NCBI RefSeq assembly: GCF_003711265.1
Contig: NZ_CP024634.1
Span: forward strand, 2,294,001 to 2,358,000
Reading direction: 5' to 3'
From: Bathymodiolus thermophilus thioautotrophic gill symbiont
GTDB taxonomy: Bacteria > Pseudomonadota > Gammaproteobacteria > PS1 > Pseudothioglobaceae
DNA: 64,000 nucleotides
This document shows, one piece after another, positions 57,788-64,000 of this stretch (position 1 is its first letter; every line of letters starts with the position of its first letter). A program made the position numbers and the translations under genes. The notes beneath the pieces were generated by a model. The model saw nothing but the letters and a program-made list of their open reading frames with translations. It was not told the DNA's origin and ran no database searches.

Positions 57788-60595
57788 TTAAATGGGTGTG
57801 CCTTCAAACTCTGTTATATCTGGACAGGTACAAAATAGGTTACGGTCGCCGTAAACATTATCGATGCGTTTTACAGGTGGGAAATATTTGTTTTGTTTTA
57901 GAGATTCGACGGGGTATAGTGCCGTAGTGCGTGAGTAGGGATAGTGCCAGTCTTCTGCCATTTCAAGGGCGGTGTGAGGTGCATTTTTTAATGGGTTGTT
58001 GTCTTTGTCCCATTCTCCAGAAATTACTTTTTGAATCTCGGCATAGATGCTGATCATGGCGGTAATAAATCTGTCGATTTCTCGTTTTGATTCGCTTTCC
58101 GTTGGTTCAATCATCAGTGTGCCTGCAACTGGGAATGACATAGTAGGGGAATGAAAACCGTAGTCCATTAGGCGTTTAGCAATGTCTTCTTCGGAGATGC
58201 TGCTTTTTTCTTTTAAAGGGCGGATGTCAACAATGCATTCGTGTGCTACTAGGCCTTGGTCACCACGATATAAAATGGGGAAATAGCCTTTGAGCTCGTT
58301 GGCAATATAGTTGGCACTAAGGATGGCAATTTCGGTTGATCGTTGCATGCCTTGCTTGCCTAATAATTTAATATATGACCATGAAATTGGTAGGATTGAG
58401 GCAGAACCAAACATGGCTGCTGATACGGCGTTTGAGTTTTTTTCTAATGGGTTGCCAGGTAAAAATGGGGCTAAATGCGCTTTCACGCCGATAGGACCCA
58501 TACCGGGGCCACCACCGCCATGGGGAATGGCGAAGGTTTTGTGTAAATTGATGTGTGATACATCAGCACCAAATTCACCCATACGAGTAATGCCGACCAT
58601 GGCGTTTAGATTGGCGCCGTCTAAGTAAACTTGTGCACCTTGGGCGTGGATGATGTCGCATATTTTTTGTATTTCTACTTCGAAAACGCCGTGTGTTGAG
58701 GGGTAAGTTACCATGATTGCTGCAAGATTGTCAGCATATTTTTCTGCTTTGGTTTGTAAATCGTCTATATCAATATTACCCGATTCATCGCATTTAACAA
58801 TCACCACCTGCATGCCTGCCATTACTGCACTGGCAGGGTTTGTACCGTGTGCTGATGAGGGAATTAAACAGATATTACGATGTGAATCACCACGAGAATC
58901 GTGATAAGCGTGAATGGCAAGCAATCCTGCAAACTCACCTTGAGAGCCTGCATTTGGCTGTAATGACACGGCATCATAGCCTGTGATTTCTGCTAGTGCA
59001 TACTCTAAATCTTTAAATAATTGTTGGTAACCTTTGGTTTGATGTGCTGGTGCATAAGGGTGCAAAGAGGAAAAACCGGGCAAAGAAATGGGGTACATTT
59101 GCGTAGCAGCATTCAGTTTCATGGTGCAAGAGCCCAATGCAATCATTGAGTGATTAAGGGCGATGTCTTTATTTTCTAAGCGTTTTAAATAACGCATCAT
59201 TTCGGTTTCCGAGTGATATAGACTGAATACTGGATGCGTTAAATATGTGGAACTTCTGGTTATATTAAGAACAGAATTTTGTGCCTTATGGGTGAGACTT
59301 ATGTCAAAAATTGAGGCAAGTTGAGACAGTTGGGTGGTGGTGGTGGATTCGTCGATGGCGATGGTAAGTTGGGTGCTGTTTAGCAAGCGGCAGTTAATGC
59401 CTTGGTCTTGCGCTTGGTGGAACAATGTGGTTGCTTGATTGGTGTTAATGGTGAGGGTGTCGAAAAATACTTTATTCTCTAATTGAAAACCTGCCGTGGT
59501 AAGGCTATTGGCAAGTGTTACTGCCTTTAAATGTACTTTGGTGGCAATCTTTTTTAACCCTTTGGCACCGTGATAAATGCCATAAGCTGCCGCTAATACT
59601 GCCAATAAAACTTGTGCGGTGCAAATATTACTGGTGGCTTTGTCACGACGAATATGTTGCTCACGCGTTTGCAAAGACATACGCATTGCAGGATTGCCGA
59701 GTACATCTTGTGAAACGCCGATAATACGCCCCGGTACCATGCGTTTGAATTCGTCTTTTGTGGCTAAAAATGCTGCATGAGGCCCGCCAAAACCCATCGG
59801 TACGCCGAAGCGCTGAGAGTTGCCAATGGCAATATCTGCACCCATTTCGGCGGGGGTTTTAATGAGACAAAGTGCTAAGATATCACAGGCAACAATGGTT
59901 AAAACATGGTGTGATTTGGCTTTGTCAATGTCGGCAGTTAAATCACGCACTTCGCCATTTGTGCCGGGTGATTGCATCAAAACAGCAAAGCAATCGGAAA
60001 AATCGTCATCTTGAATTTTTTTTACCACCAATTCGATACCAAGTGGCTTGGCGCGTGTTTGTAAGATGGTAATGGTTTGTGGATGGGTATTGGTGTCAAT
60101 TAAAAATTTGTTAGATTTATTTTTGCGATTGGCTCGTTTCGCCATCATCATCGCCTCAGCGGCGGCAGTTGGCTCATCTAATAACGATGCATTAGAAATA
60201 TCCATACCCGTTAAATCCACAATCATTTGCTGAAAATTGAGCAACATTTCCAAACGCCCCTGAGAAATCTCAGCTTGATAAGGTGTGTAAGCCGTGTACC
60301 AACCAGGGTTTTCTAAAATATTTCGTTGGATAACGCTCGGCATCAATGTGCCATAATAACCCTGTCCAATAAAATTTGTAGCAATAATATTCTCGGCAGC
60401 CAACTGAGTTGCCAAAGCCAGCGCATCACGCTCACTCAACCCTTCATCAAGTGCCATTTGATTGCCAAACAAAATACCCTCAGGCACAGTTCTTGATATC
60501 ACTTCATCAATTGAATTTTGTCCGATTGCACGCAACATTGAGGCAATATCCGCTTCGTTGGGCCCGAGGTGTCTGTCTAAAAATTCGTTGCTCAT
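57788..60595 (-). CDS. gcvP: Glycine dehydrogenase (decarboxylating), P-protein
   Basis: This PLP enzyme of the glycine cleavage system releases CO2 from glycine and transfers the aminomethyl group to GcvH. The 935 residues form the fused two-domain type: FLDRHLGPNEADIASML at the N-terminus, GQGYYGT, YTPYQAEISQGRLE, and the PLP lysine in HKTFAIPHGGGGPG (about residue 686). gcvT and gcvH are not adjacent here. It links to the glycolate and glyoxylate genes of this window. No glycine riboswitch-like structure is apparent in the 5' flank, and the ribosome site is weak. Confidence 0.96.
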   Translation of the reverse strand: MSNEFLDRHLGPNEADIASMLRAIGQNSIDEVISRTVPEGILFGNQMALDEGLSERDALALATQLAAENIIATNFIGQGYYGTLMPSVIQRNILENPGWYTAYTPYQAEISQGRLEMLLNFQQMIVDLTGMDISNASLLDEPTAAAEAMMMAKRANRKNKSNKFLIDTNTHPQTITILQTRAKPLGIELVVKKIQDDDFSDCFAVLMQSPGTNGEVRDLTADIDKAKSHHVLTIVACDILALCLIKTPAEMGADIAIGNSQRFGVPMGFGGPHAAFLATKDEFKRMVPGRIIGVSQDVLGNPAMRMSLQTREQHIRRDKATSNICTAQVLLAVLAAAYGIYHGAKGLKKIATKVHLKAVTLANSLTTAGFQLENKVFFDTLTINTNQATTLFHQAQDQGINCRLLNSTQLTIAIDESTTTTQLSQLASIFDISLTHKAQNSVLNITRSSTYLTHPVFSLYHSETEMMRYLKRLENKDIALNHSMIALGSCTMKLNAATQMYPISLPGFSSLHPYAPAHQTKGYQQLFKDLEYALAEITGYDAVSLQPNAGSQGEFAGLLAIHAYHDSRGDSHRNICLIPSSAHGTNPASAVMAGMQVVIVKCDESGNIDIDDLQTKAEKYADNLAAIMVTYPSTHGVFEVEIQKICDIIHAQGAQVYLDGANLNAMVGITRMGEFGADVSHINLHKTFAIPHGGGGPGMGPIGVKAHLAPFLPGNPLEKNSNAVSAAMFGSASILPISWSYIKLLGKQGMQRSTEIAILSANYIANELKGYFPILYRGDQGLVAHECIVDIRPLKEKSSISEEDIAKRLMDYGFHSPTMSFPVAGTLMIEPTESESKREIDRFITAMISIYAEIQKVISGEWDKDNNPLKNAPHTALEMAEDWHYPYSRTTALYPVESLKQNKYFPPVKRIDNVYGDRNLFCTCPDITEFEGTPI

Positions 60596-60899
60596 ATTGA
60601 TGGGTGCTTGTAAAATATAAAGTGCAAATTTTAACCTTTTTTAGATGAAAAATACCCACTTAAAAAAAATGTGGTCTTGTCTTAGGGGTGCCCTAACAAT
60701 TTCAGGCAACAATTTAATTTTTCTTATTTTAAACCCGTTAAACTAAACAAAAAAAATGAGTGAAAAAACGAACCAAATATTGTAATGGTCTTGTAATAAT
60801 CTTTATCTGTATCACAGAAAAATACTTCTTGGGTTATACAGTGTGGAATGTTGGCAAATACACTTCTAATTTATCTTGGCATTAGGGTATTTTATCACA

Positions 60900-60966
60900 A
60901 AAGAGATCTTCCCCTTATTTCTCAAAAACAATCCTTAAAAATGGAAATAGGAAGATGGAGGTGAAT
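60900..60966 (-). repeat. Leader remnant of a lost integron cassette
   Basis: Read on the minus strand after attC1, the sequence CTAGGTATTCACC...TTTTTAAGGATTG-TTTTTGAGAAAT resembles the 5' leaders of the next two cassettes but has no gene behind it. The rest of 60596-60966 has no recognisable gene. Confidence 0.45.
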
Positions 60967-61023
60967 ACCTAGCGCTTGAATTCAGCTGACGCGTAAGCGG
61001 TCAGCTAGAATGATTTGTTAGGT
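60967..61023 (-). other. attC site 1 (57 bp)
   Basis: Minus strand: R'' ACCTAAC (61023-61017), arms AGCTGAC/GTCAGCT around CGCTTACGC, and R' GCTAGGT (60973-60967), one base off the GTTRRRY consensus. The R'' overlaps the stop of the 61018 gene. Confidence 0.85.
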
Positions 61024-61374
61024 GTTTTTACACCCTTTACGACTATAAGCTCTTTTTGCCGCTTCATATTCACCTTTGATTTGTGCATATCTTCTTGCTT
61101 CTGGTTTGTTGTCATCAATTAAAAACAATGCAGGCCAAAATAATAAAAATGCCGCAATATCTTTACCATCCTGTGATTTTCCTTTTTCATCTACAATACC
61201 AGCTGCTTCATTTGCTCTTTGTTGCAAGTAGGATAATTCATTTCTAATTTCACTACAACTCATACTGGTAAGTTTATAGCCATCAACATAATCAGCTATC
61301 ACTTCTGATGATGTTCTATTGCATCCTGTTAATATAATTGTAGATGCCATTGCTAAACTTATTGTAAACTTCAT
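61018..61374 (-). CDS. Cassette-encoded small lipoprotein
   Basis: I start at the ATG at 61374 (MKFTISLAMASTIILTGCNR), with GGAG about 8 bases upstream; longer frames lack a ribosome site. The 118-residue protein has a lipobox (ILTGC, Cys18), conserved-looking CSEIRNELSYLQQRANEA, a membrane-like FLLFWPALFLI segment and a final Cys. It is likely envelope-associated. It lies wholly within an integron cassette bounded by attC1 and attC2. Confidence 0.75.
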   Translation of the reverse strand: MKFTISLAMASTIILTGCNRTSSEVIADYVDGYKLTSMSCSEIRNELSYLQQRANEAAGIVDEKGKSQDGKDIAAFLLFWPALFLIDDNKPEARRYAQIKGEYEAAKRAYSRKGCKNT

Positions 61375-61425
61375 TTTCATTTCTCCAAAGCCCCTATTAA
61401 GAAAAACAGAGATGTGGGGGATAAC

Positions 61426-61482
61426 ACCTAACACCTAAAATCACCTGACGCGTAAGCGGTCAGGTGGAATGATTTGTTAGGT
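61426..61482 (-). other. attC site 2 (57 bp)
   Basis: Minus strand: R'' ACCTAAC (61482-61476) and R' GTTAGGT (61432-61426) are exact matches to RYYYAAC and GTTRRRY. Inner arms CACCTGAC and GTCAGGTG pair perfectly around CGCTTACGC, with an extra-helical base beyond. R'' contains the stop codon of the 61477 gene. Confidence 0.92.
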
Positions 61483-61851
61483 ACTTTTATTTTTATAAGA
61501 TTGTTTAATAATTTGAAGGATTTCTTTTGTATGGCTAGCATTATCAACAATCGCTCTTGTAATTTGACCAGCAATAACAAGAAACAACCCAGATACTGAT
61601 GTCCCTAATCCAAATCCAAGTAAGGCAAAACCTCCATATTCACTACTTTGCACCAAGCCAACTATTACTATAATCGCACCAATCCAAACAAATACCCAGC
61701 CTATAAAAGATATAATTTTAGAAATATTTTTTGACGCACTATAATCTGATGTTGAATTGGTCGCACCATTTTCTAGGCATAATTTACATGTCCCATTCGT
61801 CAAATTTATGGTGCCTACACCGGTGCCACATATTTTACATTTTCCAAACAT
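61477..61851 (-). CDS. Cassette-encoded zinc-ribbon membrane protein
   Basis: The ATG at 61851 (MFGKCKICGTGVGTINLTNG) has GGAGAAAG upstream; the TTG at 61863 is less likely. The 124-residue protein has an N-terminal zinc ribbon (CKICG...CKLC) and two membrane segments (IISFIGWVFVWIGAIIVIVG and FALLGFGLGTSVSGLFLVIA). It is probably an inner-membrane protein of unknown function. The cassette is bounded by attC2 and attC3. Confidence 0.75.
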   Translation of the reverse strand: MFGKCKICGTGVGTINLTNGTCKLCLENGATNSTSDYSASKNISKIISFIGWVFVWIGAIIVIVGLVQSSEYGGFALLGFGLGTSVSGLFLVIAGQITRAIVDNASHTKEILQIIKQSYKNKST

Positions 61852-61905
61852 TACTTTCTCCAAAAACCTCTATTAAAAAAAATAGCAAAGTGCGAGGATA
61901 TCCGC

Positions 61906-61962
61906 ATCTAACGATTGAATTCAGCCGACGCGTTAGCGGTCGGCTGGAATGATTTGTTATGC
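61906..61962 (-). other. attC site 3 (57 bp)
   Basis: Minus strand: R'' GCATAAC (61962-61956), arms AGCCGAC/GTCGGCT around CGCTAACGC, and R' GTTAGAT (61912-61906). The R'' complement GTTATGC recurs at 62602-62596, the start of the HNH cassette, exactly as expected for a cassette inserted by attC recombination. Confidence 0.9.
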
Positions 61963-62000
61963 TTTGTTTTCATTATACATTTCTTTTAAAGAATCAATAC

Positions 62001-62576
62001 TTATTGCATTTTTTTACGATGAAGCATTGCATGACAATTAGGACACACAGGAATCAAATCTTTTTCTGGGCTTACCAAATAATTTTTATTTATTTCTGAT
62101 AATGGTTTAATATGATGAACATGAATGAATCCAATACCAATAGAGCCATATATATTTTCAAAATTCATATTGCAAACGGCACAACCTAAACCATGTATTT
62201 CAATACATTTATTCCTTGCTTTATTATCTCTTTCATATGAGTTTACAGTAATAACTTTTTTAGAACCTTCTGTATATTGATTAGGATTCTCTATTTCATC
62301 AGGAGACCTGTAGATAAAGTTTGTTTCTGTGATAAATTTAAGATATTTTCTTAATGCTGTGCCACAATTATTTTTATAATTTTCTGCTAAATCAGTTTTT
62401 GATAATTTCTCAATTATAATATCGACATCTTTTTTTGATGAAATTGCAGAATCATTTATTGTGATATTTAGAGCTCTTGAAACAGCCTCTAAATATCTTA
62501 CATAACTATCAGCACTGTCTTTTTGAAGACCATTTTTGACTAAAAATTCAATATATTCATATTCATTTTGAACCAT
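62001..62576 (-). CDS. HNH endonuclease in an integron cassette
   Basis: The 191-residue protein has a helical N-terminal domain (about 1-110) and a C-terminal HNH domain: CAVCNMNFENIYG, FIHVHHIKPLSEI with the catalytic histidines, and LIPVCPNCHAMLHR. It resembles McrA-like restriction endonucleases that cut modified or foreign DNA; the target is unknown. It is the first cassette of the array in the direction of transcription. Confidence 0.9.
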   Translation of the reverse strand: MVQNEYEYIEFLVKNGLQKDSADSYVRYLEAVSRALNITINDSAISSKKDVDIIIEKLSKTDLAENYKNNCGTALRKYLKFITETNFIYRSPDEIENPNQYTEGSKKVITVNSYERDNKARNKCIEIHGLGCAVCNMNFENIYGSIGIGFIHVHHIKPLSEINKNYLVSPEKDLIPVCPNCHAMLHRKKMQ

Positions 62577-62595
62577 TATATTTTCCGATTATTGC

Positions 62596-62602
62596 GCATA
62601 AC
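62596..62602 (-). other. 5' boundary of the HNH cassette (GTTATGC)
   Basis: The heptamer GTTATGC complements the R'' of attC3 and marks the G/TT recombination point. No attC arms are visible on its far side, so this may be the attI-proximal end of the array or a decayed site. Confidence 0.6.
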
Positions 62603-62715
62603 TATTAGTATAAGGACATATTTCCTTATATCACGATATTAAAAATAAAATCTGTAAAAAACAATAAACCTCTATCTATTTTTAAGATAACATTTAATTT
62701 TTACCTGATATTTTG

Positions 62716-62748
62716 CCCTTATTCCCACGCACAGCGTGGGAATAAGGG
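62716..62748. other. 15-bp perfect hairpin
   Basis: CCCTTATTCCCACGC-ACA-GCGTGGGAATAAGGG is a perfect 15-bp inverted repeat with a 3-base loop. Neither side has a long T-tract, so simple termination is doubtful. Sequence just to its right (AGGGTATTTT...CCCCTTATTTC) recurs at 60889-60926 on the other side of the cassette array. Confidence 0.75.
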
Positions 62749-62763
62749 TATTTTGGTGTTTTA

Positions 62764-63099
62764 TCATAAGAAGGGTAGCGTCCCCTTATTTCCCGTTGCC
62801 ACACAAAGTCTCCTTAATGCTAAAAAAATTAGAAGCTGTAGGCTAGATATTTTACACTGATCGACCTGGAACTGATAATGATAAATCATTATACTTGCTA
62901 TTTTAGAGGTAACTTTAAAGACAAAATACAATCTATATTTACCAAAATACTTATCCAAAACATCTTCATTTAAACGATTTTCACCTGTTTTTGATAAGGT
63001 TACTGAAAACTTCTCAAACATATCAGATGTAATTTTTTCATAATTTTCTGCTTCAAAAATATCGTTAATAGATATGGGCAGCATTAATCTGACAAGCAT
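62764..63099 (-). CDS. Doubtful hypothetical ORF
   Basis: The 111-codon frame starts near MLPISINDIFEAENYEKI and has a plausible folded first half. The tail CVATGNKGTLPFL is translated from the repeat next to the hairpin, so the natural C-terminus is probably lost. No ribosome site is convincing. It may be a fragment of a gene disrupted by the array or repeat. Nothing else is seen in 63100-63170. Confidence 0.35.
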   Translation of the reverse strand: MLVRLMLPISINDIFEAENYEKITSDMFEKFSVTLSKTGENRLNEDVLDKYFGKYRLYFVFKVTSKIASIMIYHYQFQVDQCKISSLQLLIFLALRRLCVATGNKGTLPFL

Positions 63100-63170
63100 T
63101 CATACAATATAATTTCTTTAAGATGTATTTGATATGCCAAAAAAAATACTTGAACATAATTTTCAAAGTG

Positions 63171-63509
63171 CTATCCCGGTGGCCAAGATAATACTCGCCC
63201 ACCCAAACAGTGAAGATGAAGGTGATAGACTGTTTGTCCGCCGTGATCATTGCAATTCATAACGACGCGATAACCCTCATCAGCAAAGCCTAAATCCTTA
63301 GCGATTTTACTGGCGGTTAAGGTTAATTTACCTACCAATGCTGCATCGTTTGTTTCATTTAATGAGGCAATATGTATTTTTGGGATGACCAAAAAATGAT
63401 GTGGCGCTTGCTTGCCAATATCGTGAAAGGCAAAAACATCTTCATCTTCATAGATTTTTTCAGCGGGAATATCTCCAGCAACAATTTTACAAAATAAACA
63501 ACTTGACAT
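63171..63509 (-). CDS. hinT: HIT-family nucleotide hydrolase (HinT-like)
   Basis: The ATG at 63509 (MSSCLFCKIVAGDIPAEKIY) has AAGGAG eight bases upstream; the longer frame to 63569 adds unsupported residues. The 112-residue protein has the CLFCKI start, AFHDIGKQAPHHFLVIPK and the catalytic histidine triad HLHLHCLGG. HinT proteins hydrolyse purine nucleoside phosphoramidates. The stop follows SWPPG. Confidence 0.93.
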   Translation of the reverse strand: MSSCLFCKIVAGDIPAEKIYEDEDVFAFHDIGKQAPHHFLVIPKIHIASLNETNDAALVGKLTLTASKIAKDLGFADEGYRVVMNCNDHGGQTVYHLHLHCLGGRVLSWPPG

Positions 63510-63522
63510 ATCTTTTTTCTCC

Positions 63523-64000
63523 TTAGCGATACTGGCGCAAATACCACCAGCCAAACAAGCGTTTGGCAAAGTGAAATAAGCGCAGATTTGGTAACACCAA
63601 TCCGCCTGTCATTGTGCGTGATATATACATACCTTTGTAATTTGAATCAACAATACACATTAATTCAATTTTAAAAGTGTGGCTCGCTGGCTTGTCGTTA
63701 AGCGCATCAAGCATATTGTGAGTGGCGGCTTCGGCTTGTAAATCTGCCATGTGCGCTTGTTTTGGCATCCATTCTGGCCCTGGAAAACTACCTGAATCAC
63801 CTGCAACAAACACATTTTTAAGTGAAGTTTGGCAAAATTTATCCGCCTTAATCAGTCCGCCCTCGCTACGAGCAAGATCGGTATTGTCAAACCAAGTACT
63901 GCCTGTCATTCCCGGCATAAACAAAATCAAATCTGCTGGAATATCGCCCTTTTCAGTAATAACTTTGTCGGCCTCAAAAGCCTTTATTTTGTGTCCAAGA
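63523..64000 (-). CDS. Sulfide:quinone-reductase-like flavoprotein, 5' end outside window
   Basis: The frame stays open to the window edge. The visible 158 residues contain LILFMPGMTGSTWF, the C-terminal FAD-binding motif NVFVAGDSGSFPGPEWMPKQ, AHMADLQAEAATHN, and end with an amphipathic LRLFHFAKRLFGWWYL. This is the C-terminal half of a pyridine-nucleotide-disulfide-type oxidoreductase of the SQR/flavocytochrome c group. The membrane-binding tail and the inferred sulfur-oxidising host favour SQR, but the cysteines that would settle it lie outside or are not evident. Confidence 0.8.
   Translation of the reverse strand, partial: LGHKIKAFEADKVITEKGDIPADLILFMPGMTGSTWFDNTDLARSEGGLIKADKFCQTSLKNVFVAGDSGSFPGPEWMPKQAHMADLQAEAATHNMLDALNDKPASHTFKIELMCIVDSNYKGMYISRTMTGGLVLPNLRLFHFAKRLFGWWYLRQYR

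Noticed and set aside
60596-60966. Glycine riboswitch upstream of gcvP
   Set aside because: No paired GGAGAG/CGCCGAAGG-type aptamer core was visible on the minus strand.
63065-63250. Minus-strand ORF overlapping the HIT gene
   Set aside because: It is out of frame with the clear histidine-triad gene, has no ribosome site and is of low-complexity composition.

Overview
The window is AT-rich bacterial DNA. It reads like the chromosome of a sulfur-oxidising gammaproteobacterium of the SUP05 / Candidatus Thioglobus / bathymodiolin-symbiont type. This is an inference from gene content: glycolate oxidase, a glyoxylate aminotransferase and glycine decarboxylase; folE2-queD; a sulfide:quinone-reductase-like flavoprotein at the right edge; and large RTX, cadherin and Ig-repeat exoproteins of the kind abundant in such symbionts. 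No 16S rRNA or tRNA is present to prove it.

Layout. 1-10.4 kb: three related type I-secreted RTX/Ig-repeat proteins with shuffled modules; two of them share a near-identical 3' end. 10.7-16.3 kb: SNF2 helicase, rlmD and glcF in a tight minus-strand operon. 16.3-26.7 kb: an accessory island holding a REP-associated tyrosine transposase with REP hairpins, an ABC-three-component defence-type operon, a HipA-like kinase divergent from an AbiEi-like gene across three palindromes, and an NB-ARC/TPR gene whose two reading frames join at a textbook -1 frameshift signal. 26.7-28.7 kb: glcE and glcD, so the island separates glcDE from glcF. 29.4-39.6 kb: glyoxylate aminotransferase, a lipoprotein multicopper oxidase with Ig-like repeats, a ferredoxin, and a compact operon of a cyclophilin-FKBP fusion, mraY, dCMP deaminase and prfC. 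40-53.6 kb: an MsrA-thioredoxin-MsrB fusion, a YceI protein, a NERD gene split by a mobile element, gyrA, DAHP synthase, folE2, queD, secreted proteins and parC. 53.8-60.6 kb: a cadherin-repeat surface protein and gcvP. 60.9-62.6 kb: an integron-type cassette array (three 57-bp attC sites) with no integrase in view. 63.2-64 kb: a HIT protein and the end of a flavoprotein.

The window is saturated with a 161-bp palindromic MITE-like element: at least ten near-full copies plus fragments, with termini GAGACC/GGTCTC and 5-bp target duplications. It has split genes, nested inside REP-type elements, and sits directly upstream of three start codons in the same orientation. A second short inverted-repeat family is also present.

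Metabolically, GlcDEF (glycolate to glyoxylate), the aminotransferase (glyoxylate to glycine) and GcvP (glycine cleavage) form a photorespiration-like salvage route expected of a Calvin-cycle autotroph. The strongest candidate for something new is the putative programmed -1 frameshift (A AAA AAG, 6-nt spacer, 9-bp stem) that would fuse a small N-terminal domain to an NB-ARC-TPR protein.
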